Positions 10,401-19,070 of a stretch of 21,737 nt of DNA are shown one piece after another. Each line of letters starts with the position of its first letter. Position 1 is the stretch's first letter. The notes below the pieces were generated by a model. It worked only from the letters and a program-made list of their open reading frames with translations. It was not told where the DNA came from and did no database searches. A program made the position numbers and the translations under genes. This stretch comes from Hypsibius dujardini (Eukaryota; Tardigrada; Eutardigrada; Parachela; Hypsibiidae): NCBI GenBank assembly GCA_001579985.1, contig LRSR01001808.1, forward strand, positions 1-21,737, written 5' to 3'.

Positions 10401-10697
10401 AAAATTGAAAATGAATAAAACACTTTCATTTTTTTGGAGATTATTATACATAATAATAAATTATTATTTATTATATATAATAATAAATTATTATTAAGTA
10501 TATATATAATTAGTTGATTATAATTTAATTTAAATTAGTTAATGAAATATTGCCACATAATTAAAGGTTTAGTCAGATAATAATATTTTAATATTAATAA
10601 TTGCTGAAAATTAGCGAGAACTTTAAAAATAATTAATAAAAGGGCTGCACGTAAAAAAATAGAATTACTCACCTAGCGCGAAGACCTGAGCGAACAT
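6787..10697 (-). CDS. Secreted protein with four tandem DM13 domains, complete, 8 exons
   Basis: Minus-strand exons: 10697-10673, 10384-10050, 9940-9772, 9431-9247, 8855-8666, 7940-7554, 7174-6993 and 6882-6787. All introns are GT–AG; the joined frame is 1569 nt, 522 aa, ending TAG. Residues 1-17 form a signal peptide ([17 protein letters not shown]). DM13 domains lie at about 25-129, 140-246, 264-372 and 395-499, each with LG, a YDG turn, DE..G, a L..G..L.DYK-like stretch, (S/A)(V/I)YC and (V/L)xFG. A basic linker precedes domain 3 and a short tail follows domain 4. The only cysteines are C116, C234, C359 and C487, one per domain. DM13 is known from the fly protein Skeletor, where it accompanies DOMON domains and has been proposed to act in electron transfer. 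Here no DOMON is present. Secretion is inferred from the signal peptide and the absence of other membrane segments; the reaction is unknown. Confidence 0.9.
7305..7505. repeat. (CAGA)n/(CACA)n microsatellite in DM13 intron 6
   Basis: About 200 bp of CAGA with interspersed ACAC and GGCAG variants, filling over half of the intron 7553-7175. In the transcript sense it reads TCTG, giving pyrimidine-rich RNA upstream of the acceptor. Confidence 0.9.
7941..8665 (-). other. DM13 intron 5, the longest intron
   Basis: 725 bp between the exon 5 donor (GTAAGAG) and the exon 6 acceptor (TTTTCCAG). It is very AT-rich at 7980-8330 and holds short CA/TG runs at 8530-8600. No nested gene is seen. Confidence 0.6.
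9450..9514. repeat. 18-bp tandem repeat next to the exon 4 acceptor
   Basis: About 3.5 copies of TCATAAAAAACATAAAGG in DM13 intron 3. On the transcript strand this gives repeated T-rich tracts ending about 18 nt before the TTTTAG acceptor (9435-9432), so it probably forms part of the polypyrimidine region. Confidence 0.75.
10440..10505. repeat. AT palindromic repeat in DM13 intron 1
   Basis: Two copies of an ATAATAATAAATTATTATT palindrome (about 10450-10469 and 10478-10497) separated by a TATATA stretch. They could form cruciforms or an RNA hairpin in the first intron. Confidence 0.7.
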
Positions 10698-10814
10698 TTT
10701 CCGGGACGGCGAACCAAAGCAGCGCAAACTAAATTTACAAAGCAGTCCGCAGTGTAAGAAAGAATTTCCGCGGCACCTGAAAATTAAATATTATGAGACT
10801 GACGAACGGACACA

Positions 10815-10822
10815 TTTATATA
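10815..10822 (-). promoter_or_regulatory. TATA-like box upstream of the DM13 gene
   Basis: TATATAAA reads on the minus strand about 118 nt before the ATG at 10697. An initiator-like TCAGTC follows 20 nt after its first base (10802-10797), slightly close, and TCTCATA lies a few bases further on. This suggests a 5' UTR of about 100 nt without an intron. A CT/GT-rich tract (10855-10890) lies just upstream. Motifs are seen; function is inferred. Confidence 0.45.
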
Positions 10823-11027
10823 CCTGCTTTTTTTGCTTTCACTTTCTCTTGCCTCGTTCTCTGTGTGTGTGTGTCTCTCTCTCGTGTCTTGCCTTCACTT
10901 TCACTTAGTCCGGCTGATTAGTCAGAGTGCGCGCGCCAGGCAGTCCTCACTCAACGACGACGACTGATGAGGACGGAAAATACATTTCGTAATTATAAAT
11001 ATGTGTAATGGATGTGTCAATGAAAAA

Positions 11028-11062
11028 GACAGACAGACAGACAGACAGACAGACAGGCAGGC
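11028..11062. repeat. (GACA)n microsatellite
   Basis: Eight to nine AGAC units ending in GGCAGGC, upstream of the DM13 promoter region. Confidence 0.85.
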
Positions 11063-11390
11063 ATTTAACTGCCTGCGGTGTCTGTGCGGTGTACACACAG
11101 CGACAACACTTTTTTCCCCCGATTGTTTTCCGAAACGGTTTTTGCTTGACCGGCTCAACTGGATTCCAGACGAAGTTCCCCTTGGAGGAATAAAATAATT
11201 AAATGAAATAAAATTGTGTTCTGGTTCTGTGCGTGTGTGTGTGTCTGCTTCCTGGTTCTTTTTTTTCTTTTGTCACGCGCAGAGAAAGAAAAAGAGAGAG
11301 ATGAGTATTTAATCCAGACATGTGATGAAGACTTTTTTTGCGTGCAGGCGACTTAACGACAACCCGGAAGGACATTGATCCTCTTACTTC

Positions 11391-11517
11391 TAGAGTCTCG
11401 ACCATTTGGTGCTAATTTTTAGACCCACCCGTTTATTATGCCTGCACACACTGTGCTACCCTGCAGTCATAATACACGGGGGTCATTATAAACTGGCACC
11501 AAATGGTCGAGACTCTA
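11391..11517. mobile_element. Palindromic 127-bp MITE, possibly Tc1/mariner-type
   Basis: The arms begin TAGAGTCTCGACCATTTGG and are perfectly complementary over the outer 22 bp. Weaker pairing continues to about 55 bp per arm (GACCC.C.CGT, ATTATG, CTGCA), leaving a loop of under 20 nt. The outermost TA on both sides could be the TA target duplication of Tc1/mariner elements. The whole element folds into one hairpin. Confidence 0.68.
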
Positions 11518-11895
11518 CAGTTCTTATTAACACGATAACAATTTATGTCTGCCGATGAGTGTCAGTTATTCCGCTAAGTAGCACGCTTATACTAACAGCT
11601 GTTACGTGGGTGCGTTTTTCCACAGACACATTCGCATACTTGGCATTGAAAAAAGGTTCAAGAATTTTAAAGTGGCCCGACAATTTGACATGTTTATCAC
11701 TCTCCGATTACGTGTGCTTCACTTTTCGTGCTGGATTGCCCCAGTTTGTCTTATGTGTTTCTTAGAGGTTTCTTCTTGTCAGTCACCGAATAATTTGATT
11801 GCATAATAATTTTCCTTGGAGCCGGTTGAAATTATCCTGCTTGTAATGCGGATGCTAGGCTGCAAGCGTTCTTCGGCACAATTAGACCTGTTTTT
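11518..11895. other. Intergenic DNA with no recognised feature
   Basis: Two overlapping open frames of 66-68 codons on the plus strand (11559-11765 and 11606-11806) show no family resemblance and no splice support. Confidence 0.4.
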
Positions 11896-11990
11896 CGTCT
11901 ATCTGTCTGTCTGTCTGTTTGTCTGTCTGTATGTCTGTGTGTCTGTGTGTCTGTTTGTCTGTTTGTCTGTCTGTGTGTCTGTGAGTCTGC

Positions 11991-12022
<32 letters not shown>

Positions 12023-12055
12023 TTGTCTGTTTGTCTGTGTGTCTGTGTGTGTGTA

Positions 12056-12112
<57 letters not shown>

Positions 12113-12170
12113 CTGTGTGTGTGTGTGTGTGTGTCTGTCTGTGTGTGTTTGTTTGTCTGTCTGTCTGTCC
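11896..12170. repeat. Large compound (TCTG)n–(TG)n microsatellite
   Basis: About 275 bp, TCTG with TTTG/TGTG variants at 11896-12055, then a long (TG)n run to about 12107, then mixed TG/TCTG. This is the longest array in the window. It creates spurious 60-134 codon frames on both strands made of [12 protein letters not shown] and HTHT. Confidence 0.95.
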
Positions 12171-13460
12171 GGCGTGAGTGGGCAGATTTACACAGCCGTT
12201 TTACTTCTAAGGAAAACTGATGATCGATAGGAATGAGTTGGGAAAGTGTCATGGAAAAGTTCTCTTCCAATCTATTCAATTTTACGGGCTTAATTAATCT
12301 GACAAGGCTGGTGATAATTCAAGATTTTCACCCTTCCGGCGGATGATCGGAAACCCTGGTTCTCCTGCCCGGCTTTTCGGCGGTCTTATTTTGTCTAGGC
12401 ACTCAAGAGAATTCTGTGAAAATGAGACATATCTGAGAATTTTTTTAGCGGTAGGTTTTTTAATTATTACAAAGAAAACCTTGGCATTGAAAATGCTACT
12501 GGATTTAATTTTGTCGCTCGAGAATCAGTTACGTAAAATAATTTTTTTTCACGGATTTCATTTCAGATTTATTTAAACTTTGTTTGACAAATATTTTAAG
12601 CGATGAAATTTGTTTGAGGCAAAATAATAACAAACTCGGCTTTGAACATTTTTTAGCATCTACTTTCTGGCTCAAAGACTCAATTATGTAAAAGATATCT
12701 TTTTGATAAAATTGTTCGACAGAATAATTATTTTAATTCATCCGACTTTTGAATTAATTCACTTACATTTATTCAAAATAATTTAATTAAATAATTAAAA
12801 ATTTTAAAACTTTAAACTGATTTGGTTTAAATGTGTCTTAAGCTAGCTAATTAATTTCGCTGTTTTTTTTATCGCTTTTGTTGAGGCTCATCGCATCACT
12901 GAATTCATTTCTGATGAATAAGCAAAACAAAAACTTCGTTCGCTGGAGCATTTTTTTCGCAATTTCCATAATCATTCCGAAGTTACAAAGACAGCAAAAT
13001 AAATTTCTGCGCAATGTGACGTCGCGGTCGCACTTTTTGTTGCTTGACCCAGAAAAAAATGCCGAAGCTTATTTCACTTATTGTCTGTCGAAGTTTCGCT
13101 GTATTCTTTTGCATTTCACAAACAAACAGCGTGTCTGTCTCACTTTCACGTCTCTTTATGGCGCCACGGAGCGTTCTCTTCGAGTGTCCTAAAAGGTGTT
13201 TCATCAATTATCCGTCTCTTCATCCGCTTATGAAAAATCGCGGTCCCTTCTCGTCGAGTTGATAAAAGTATTTCACGAGCGAACGAGCTTGAGAGCGAGA
13301 ACCTGCAGAAGTCAAAGCGCGGTTGCTGGAAAGTTAAAGGGTGCGTGAGAGAAAAATCGTCGACTGTCGAATGGTTATTTATTTTTTAACGTTGCCGCAA
13401 GGAAAGCGAGGCGGATTTTTAGCTTTTAGTGTGGCAATTAGCTGAGAGAAAATAATTGAT
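12171..13460. other. AT-rich intergenic DNA, no gene recognised
   Basis: No conserved exon was recognised. An open frame at 12878-13192 (104 codons) lacks any recognisable domain. Near 13467-13490 the 12-mer TTTCGAGCACAC is directly repeated. Confidence 0.4.
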
Positions 13461-13861
13461 CTAAAATTTCGAGCACACTTTCGAGCACACTTTTGCAAGG
13501 TCGATCTTTCTCTCTCTTTCTGCTATTTGTGTGGCGGTTCGAACGAAAACGTACGGGGGCTTTTCGGTGACCGCGAAATGCGTGTGGGTCGCGGTCGCGG
13601 TCGAGATCAAGTCCGAGCTTGGTGCGAGAGTTCATGTCCGAGAGTCTAGCGCGGTCGACCTTGTTACCAGTTTTATAACTTAACTAACCGTTTTTATTAA
13701 TACATCAACAGACTTAAAAATCCCTTTTTTGCCCTCCATTTTGACCGTAAGACAAAGTTGCGACTTTTTAATACAGCAAAGGGTAAAAATTAAGTAATTT
13801 GGAGTCGTAATTCGTTCCCCGAATCTTATTTAAATCAAAAAGATCCTGCGAAACGCGCAGT

Positions 13862-13904
13862 GCGCAGTGCGCATGCACTCGTAAATCGTGCATGCACTTT
13901 GCGC
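13862..13904. repeat. GCGC-rich hairpin
   Basis: Arms 13862-13878 (GCGCAGTGCGCATGCAC) and 13888-13904 (complement GCGCAAAGTGCATGCAC) match at 14 of 17 positions around a 9-nt loop. Its function is unknown. Confidence 0.55.
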
Positions 13905-14132
13905 AATGTACAGGCGCGAGACGCCAACGGTTTTCCAAAAACTTGAAATATTTTGTAGTTTCGTTTGATTTGATTTTATCCTTATGTTTTGTAACGGAGG
14001 AAGACGCCACAATCAAAATAGGTAAATATCGAGTACGGGAATGACATTTTTCGGTCATAAATGAGTTCTTTATCCTGATTCCCGTTTGAACAGGCCGTTC
14101 GACGACGTAGATTCTTTTTTACTGGACTCAGC

Positions 14133-14420
14133 TGGATACCAGGCAAACGCTTTGGGTTGAATCACTACATGGGTTGAATCAGTCGGGTGGCGGAGGGCGC
14201 TTTGGGTTGAATCACTACATGGGTTGAATCAGTCAGGTGGCGGAGGGCGCTTTGGGTTGAATCACTACATGGGTTGAATCAGTCGGGTGGCGGAGGGCTC
14301 CGCAGGCCGTGCGTGTGAAGCTGAATGAGTGTTGTTTACAATTTACACTCGTGGCGCCCTCCGCCACTCGACTGATTCAATCCATGTAGTGATCCAACCC
14401 AAAGCGTTTGCTTGGTATCA
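14133..14420. mobile_element. Inverted-repeat element with one arm triplicated in tandem
   Basis: The left arm 14133-14198 pairs with 14356-14420. The 50-bp inner part of the left arm (GCTTTGGGTTGAATCACTAC onward, ending GGCGGAGGGC) is repeated three times head to tail at 14149-14198, 14199-14248 and 14249-14298. The right arm keeps a single copy, 14356-14405. Unit 2 differs from units 1 and 3 by one base in the stretch seen (AGTCAGG for AGTCGGG). There is no coding capacity. Confidence 0.85.
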
Positions 14421-14883
14421 ATCGCTCTTGCTGCTGTTGATTTTTCCCGTTTTGGCGCTTCTTTAAATGGAGCTCTTGCAATGCTCATAATATTTTTGCT
14501 ATTTTTTTTTTCAGTTGAAGATCTAATGATCACAAAGCATTTTCCATAATTTTTGGATAATGTGGTACAATTTAGTCGTAGCAGTATAAATTTGCCCCTT
14601 TTCCGCGTATGAACAAAATTTGTCATGCGGTCAAAATAAAGGATGCTTAAGAGCACCAAATGTTTAACAATTAAGACCCAAATAAAGTCCGACAAAGGCC
14701 CCAAAAATGTTTTCGGACCGTGCAAAACTCGTAAGGATATCATGCATTACTCCAAAAGGTTTCTTCAGAATTGATTCTTTTGGGCAGACGAAGACAGCAG
14801 AGGTCGATGACAATTTTTTCATGTTTTATAAGTAAATTCGTTGTTGGAGACATATAAAAATCGGAAAATAATATGCCTGCTAT
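14421..14883. other. Intergenic DNA with no recognised feature
   Basis: The minus-strand frame covering this stretch starts inside the preceding element and resembles no family. Confidence 0.35.
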
Positions 14884-14975
14884 CCGTGATGCTTCTGCGC
14901 GGGTGTCCCCCCCCCCTCCTCCCGACTCCGGCCCAAAATAATGGGGGGGGGGACACCCGCGCAGAAGCATCACGG
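14884..14975. repeat. Perfect 33-bp inverted repeat ending in C10/G10
   Basis: The left arm 14884-14916 (CCGTGATGCTTCTGCGCGGG, TGT, then ten C) is the exact complement of 14943-14975, with a 26-nt loop. A G6/C9 pair follows at 15007-15034. The lack of mismatches implies a young or gene-converted palindrome. Confidence 0.9.
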
Positions 14976-15105
14976 AATGTTCCGCCTGCACCGGTCCAAA
15001 TGAGTTGGGGGGACTTGCCCCAGTGCCCCCCCCCTTCCGTTATGTCTCTGTCCGACAATACACAAATCTGTGCAGCAGAGTGTAACCTGGTCGGAGTATT
15101 TCTAG

Positions 15106-15201
15106 GGGAGAAGCCGTTTGGCTGCAGGGCGACGGACTGCTCCTACGTGGCTAAACAAAGGAGCCATTTGACAATAAACACAAGGGGAGTTCACATACTC
15201 G
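15106..15201 (+). pseudogene. C2H2 zinc-finger coding exon, first zinc-binding His replaced
   Basis: A 96-nt segment between TTTCTAG and GTAATT would be a symmetrical phase 1-1 exon. It reads GEKPFG, C-x4-C (CRATDC), SYVAKQRSHLTI, then N-x4-H where a finger should have H-x4-H. The GEKPF linker and spacing mark it as a C2H2 finger. The Asn in place of the first His would impair zinc binding. It could be an exon of a decaying or fast-evolving zinc-finger gene; I see no adjoining intact fingers. Upstream of the AG the sequence does not continue a finger. Confidence 0.5.
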
Positions 15202-15557
15202 GTAATTATGTCCACTTCCGCTTTATTGTCGCACGCAGTAAAGGCAATACGAAATTGACTGGATTGATCGAACGTTGTTTCAAGTGTTTGTGAATTTAGG
15301 CGAAGGGATACATTGGATTTATGTTTTATTAATTGAAATAGCTGCCAGAGGAAAAAAAACAGGCCGCATGCGAATTTTGTTTATGCTTTATCATATTGTA
15401 TTTGACCTCAAATGATTGGAGTCTCAAAAAGTCTGTGAAACGTTTTGGGAAAAGATAGCCTGAATAATGTGGAAAGTACACCGGAAAACTTTTCAGGCCA
15501 CTCTGACCTAACGGTCAAGAGTTTCTGCTAAGTACTTTACTGGATATACTAAAAATG

Positions 15558-15740
15558 AAGGAACTGGCTATTCGGCCGGAGTTTCTCCGACTGAAGAGCC
15601 AAGTCACTATCCAGCCAGGTTTTCTTCGGATAAGCAGCCTTAAGTCACTATCCAGCCGGACTTTCACGGTTGAATAGGCTAACCACTGTTTAGCCGTTTT
15701 TTTAACAGTAATACAGACAAATCACTTAGCCGGCTTTCTC
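15558..15740. repeat. Degenerate tandem repeat, unit about 48 bp
   Basis: Three to four units of the form AAGTCACTATCCAGCCGGA, TTTC, then a GATTGAAGAGCC-like stretch. The two clearest start at about 15600 and 15644, with weaker ones at 15558 and 15690. Confidence 0.55.
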
Positions 15741-16220
15741 TCAACTTTACACTGTAGCGAAGAGTGTCATACGCGGCTGATTCCGATAGCTGATTAAACT
15801 TTTTAGACTGTTTGCCAACGCGGAAGACCAGACTTGTCTTCCTACATCAGTCATCCCAAAACTGCTTTAACTCTCCCAGTTTTGGAAAGTTTTTCTCGTC
15901 TTCATTGAGCAGGCGAAACGTTGTGGAAGTACTATGAAAGATAATTGGAACACTCTATAAATCTCGACCGCGTGGGTTTTCGTCCTTGAGATCTCGCCAT
16001 CAGTTTCCTTGGAACTGGTATATACTCCTAGGTACCTGCGGCCTCTGTGCATTTTTCACTGTAATTTCACCAAGTCCAATAATCTGCTTCGAAAGTGACA
16101 GGTGGTCCCACATTGTAAAAAAATTTCGGCCGAGCAGGCCAAATAGTGGCTTACCCATGCAGCCGGAAAAAATTCGGCCGAATAGTTTGACCAAAAACAA
16201 AATGCCTGTTTTTCGACAGT
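15741..16220. other. Intergenic DNA with no recognised feature
   Basis: Two overlapping frames on opposite strands (15986-16375 plus, 16000-16272 minus) run across the element boundary at 16221 and show no domain. Confidence 0.35.
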
Positions 16221-16224
16221 TTAA

Positions 16225-16851
16225 CCCGTTAACGTCCATTGCAGTACAAATGTCGACAGAGCGACCTCTCATTTTTTATTCCAAGACCGTTCGACCGGTT
16301 TCAAAAAACTTAATTAATTTTGAAACTTCAGATACTAAAATATTAGAAATTATTTATTTCAGGTTTAGTGAATAACTATCGAGACAAATTATCAGGTTTT
16401 AGTCAACTTTGGGTCGCTGAGGTCTCCGACAGCTATCGAATGACCCAATTTATTAAAAATATGAGTCTTTTTGCATTTATTAGATTGGGCCTATTCAAAC
16501 TGTCTACAAAAAAATTCATTTCCATCAGATCAATGGTCAGTGCATAGCCAGTGGTCAATAAATATACCCAAAATTTCGCTAAAAAATTACCAAAACGGGT
16601 TGCCATGAAATTTTTCGATTGATTTATTAATTTGATAATTAAATATTATGCCCATAAGCTCCAGGCACTCTTTCCAGCAAAAATTGGATTCGCAGACCCG
16701 CAGTCGACAGTGGTCAAGTAAAAAAACCCGAAATTTTCCAAAGTCATCCAAAAAAATTTTTAATTAGTTATTTTAATTGGATAAAGCTGAATCAAGGAAA
16801 AATACTTTGGGACCGGAAAACAATTCGGATCTGGTAGTGGACGTTAACGGG
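16225..16851. mobile_element. piggyBac-like nonautonomous element with TTAA target duplication
   Basis: TTAA at 16221-16224 and 16852-16855 flank perfect 14-bp inverted termini CCCGTTAACGTCCA (16225-16238 and complement 16851-16838). It is 627 bp long with no transposase. An internal direct duplication, AGTGGTCAATAAATATACCC near 16550 and AGTGGTCAAGTAAAAAAACC near 16710, also carries AAATTTCGC/AAATTTTCC. TTAA plus a terminal CCC fits piggyBac. The ends differ from those of the 5685-6276 element, so two subfamilies are present. Confidence 0.78.
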
Positions 16852-16948
16852 TTAAATGACATATTAAAAAGATCTAAACGACACTAGTCCGAATTGAATT
16901 GCGCACGCTCAAGAGAACACAAAATGAACAGAATATTGACTCCTCGAA

Positions 16949-17597
16949 CTTGGAAAGTATTTCAGATGCCAAATCAAATTGACTCCACTTTAAGTTTTAT
17001 TAATAAATCCATATTTATGGTGGTTGTCAAAATTTATTTTCAAATACATTTTTTTGCCAGAATTTCAAAGTTGGGAGAACAATGGAAGATTCCAGTTTCC
17101 CTGAATTTAAATGTAAAAACGTCCCTTTTCAGAAACGATTTTATTTGGTGATTTTGGACACTTTCTCTATCAAATTTCAATTTAGAATCGGTTGGCGTTA
17201 GTGGAATCTCTTTCGGATTTCAGAGGCTGGAGCGACAGGACATTTTTGGGACTGACAGGAAATTACGAGTGGAATTGCAGAAATGCCCCACAGCCCCGCC
17301 CCTTCATACCCAAAAATAATTCTGCCAATGCCAATCGATTTCAAATTGAATTTTGAGAGCGATTAATTCAAAAATTATCAAATTTTTTTCTTCTGAAAAT
17401 TGATTTTTTTTACAGTCAGAATCAGCGAAACTGGAATCTCCCATTGTTTTTCCAACCTTTCTTTTGAAATTCAGCCAAAAAAAGTTATTAGAGCATCAAG
17501 GGCAAAATAAGTTTCGTAAACCATCATAAATGTAACTCTACTTCTAAAATTTAAAAGTGGAATCAATTTGAATTCGGCATCTGAAATACGTCTCAAG
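16949..17597. mobile_element. Foldback-type element with arms of about 240-260 bp, copy 2
   Basis: The left arm 16949-17196 is the imperfect complement of 17330-17597 along its whole length. Both arms share GTATTTCAGATGCC, CAAATTGAYTCCACTTT, TTTATGRTGG, AACAATGGRAGATTCCAG and AATCGRTTGG in the same order. The unpaired centre is about 130 bp and GC-richer. It belongs to the same family as the shorter copy at 790-1131. No coding capacity is seen. Confidence 0.8.
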
Positions 17598-17671
17598 TTA
17601 AGAGTCGAGGGAAATGTCGCGGCATCGCTTGACGTTCCCATATCGCTGCAAATACGGCATCATAATTTAAG

Positions 17672-17746
17672 TGCGACTACCCCGACTGTGGGACCGGCCT
17701 CTTGACCGACTCTCAATTGCGCAGGCACCAACGGATTCACAAGAGT
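17672..17746 (+). pseudogene. Intact single C2H2 zinc finger in a broken context
   Basis: Reads C-x4-C (CDYPDC), GTGLLTDSQLRR, then H-x3-H (HQRIH) and K: a textbook C2H2 finger with all four ligands. An in-frame TAA lies three codons upstream (17663-17665), and the preceding bases in another frame read RHRLTF, PYRCKYG, like the end and start of neighbouring fingers shifted by a frame break. AAG directly before the first Cys could be a splice acceptor. It is more likely a fragment of a zinc-finger gene than a complete gene. Confidence 0.45.
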
Positions 17747-17862
17747 CTGTCGCATCACAATTTCGTATTTATACCTTTTGACATGCATCCACCGCATGTA
17801 CGACTGAATGTTTTGTTATGGAAAACAAGCTTTTTCGGCCTCCTCGTTGCAGGACCCAATAT

Positions 17863-17872
17863 GGGGGGGGGG
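17863..17872. repeat. G10 homopolymer run
   Basis: Ten consecutive G after CCCAATAT; one of several runs of 9-11 G or C between 14.9 and 20.6 kb. Confidence 0.85.
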
Positions 17873-18040
17873 TTCGATTGCACTTTCGCTATCGAGATAA
17901 ATTTTCCGGTACACGATGGACAGTATGCTTCGAAGTGTGGGCGTATTAGTGGGCGAAAGTAACAACTGAAAAATGACACGTTCAGTGGAGGATTGGCCTC
18001 TGGGCTGACCGGCTCCTTCGTCCAAAATGACTTTGCCCTT

Positions 18041-18092
18041 GGGGGGGGGGCGTTTACAGCAGTGTACATGTTAAGGTTTGCGCCCCCCCCCC
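18041..18092. repeat. G10…C10 hairpin
   Basis: G10CG at 18041-18052 pairs perfectly with CGC10 at 18081-18092 around a 28-nt loop. It is similar in build to the C10/G10 palindrome at 14884-14975, though the flanking arm sequence is different. Confidence 0.8.
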
Positions 18093-18350
18093 GCGAGACT
18101 GAAGGGTTCTAGCAAACTTCCCCCACCCAAGCCGCCATCAATCCGCCACTGAGGGGATGGTTAGTTAAACTGGATATACAGCCTTGAGTAAGTTAATGTT
18201 CAACGCATTCGATCAGCACACTATAGAGGCCATCTAGCCCACGTCCATTCTGAAATAGTCTAATCTCAAAATACTCTTAAACTTCAAAACTAGCTCCAGT
18301 TAATTACTGTATTTCTGTTATGTTAGAGATAGTGCATCCGTCAGTAAAAC

Positions 18351-18730
18351 GTGTAAGAAAAAGGCTGTCAAAAAAGGGCATCCGACAGGTATTAGCGAGC
18401 AAGCGAGATTTGAGCCATGCATGTCAAAACCAACTCTTGTGATTGGTCTATTCACACCTCTCAGTATTAGCGAGATCGCGGTCTTCTACGGTTGCCATCC
18501 ATCAACGAAATCAAAACGTTTTGATGAAGGAGTTTAAAGAAGTGATCCACCGAAACAGTCATGGACATTTTATCAGTAAATTTCGGAAATTCGCTGATTG
18601 CATTTGGTTGATCTTTAAGGGAACCATGCTGTCAGCAATCGATAAATGCGAATAGACCAATTAGAGGCCTTAGTTTTGACGCGCACGGCTCAACATTTGC
18701 TTACTCGCTCAGGCCTTTATTTTTACAGAC
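18351..18730. mobile_element. Inverted-repeat element with arms of about 100 bp
   Basis: The left arm 18351-18466 and the complement of the right arm 18730-18631 share TGTAA, AGCGAG(C/T)AAGC, TTGAGCC, (G/T)CGTCAAAA or TGTCAAAA, and ATTGGTCTATTC in order. A third, direct copy of the arm lies at 19339-19446. The interior (18467-18630) has no recognisable coding sequence, although part of the left-arm core (TATTAGCGAG) recurs at 18466. Confidence 0.65.
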
Positions 18731-18980
18731 TGTTTTTACATATTTTAATGACAGCCGCACTTTCGCTATTATTTACTGTAGTCTTGTATTTATTCTTATT
18801 ATTAATGACTTAATTTTTATTTCTAATAAGGTTAGGAAAACGAATATGGGAACGGGTTGAGTTTGTGCTGCGAGGAATTTGATTTGGATAGCAACTGAGC
18901 CAAATCTGCGTTTACTTGCCCAGACCAAAAACGTTCAGAATTTATTTACATCCTTTATTCTTGGGACAGGGAATCAGTCA

Positions 18981-19070
18981 TGCCGATGCGCGTTTTCCGG
19001 TTGCAAATTCACTTTCCTGAACCAAAACGGCGTTCGGAGGTGCCGAAAACTTGGGCGGACCTACTCAGCA
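18981..19070 (+). pseudogene. Degenerate C2H2 zinc-finger fragment
   Basis: Reads CRCAFSGCKFTF, LNQNGVRR, then C and Y where the two zinc-binding histidines belong. The C-x4-C-x12 spacing is kept. Both His appear replaced (by Cys, and by Tyr after six residues), so the fragment probably cannot fold as a finger. The evidence is spacing only. Confidence 0.3.

Noticed and set aside
10770-10790. 5' UTR intron of the DM13 gene ending at ATTTTCAG (about 10777)
   Set aside because: The TATA-like box at 10822 leaves too little room upstream for an exon and donor, so a single 5' UTR exon is simpler.
12460-12760. Possible direct duplication (CGCTCGAGAATCAGTTACGT vs GGCTCAAAGACTCAATTATG)
   Set aside because: The similarity is short and AT-driven; it could be chance.
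12878-13192. 104-codon plus-strand frame
   Set aside because: No domain or family resemblance, no convincing splice sites and AT-rich composition; kept as unassigned.
14149-14298. Possible CRISPR-like array (three 50-bp repeats)
   Set aside because: The units are directly adjacent with no spacers, and they are part of an inverted-repeat element in animal DNA.
14336-14743. 135-codon minus-strand frame
   Set aside because: Its C-terminal or N-terminal part overlaps the arm of the inverted-repeat element at 14133-14420 and it has no recognisable motif.
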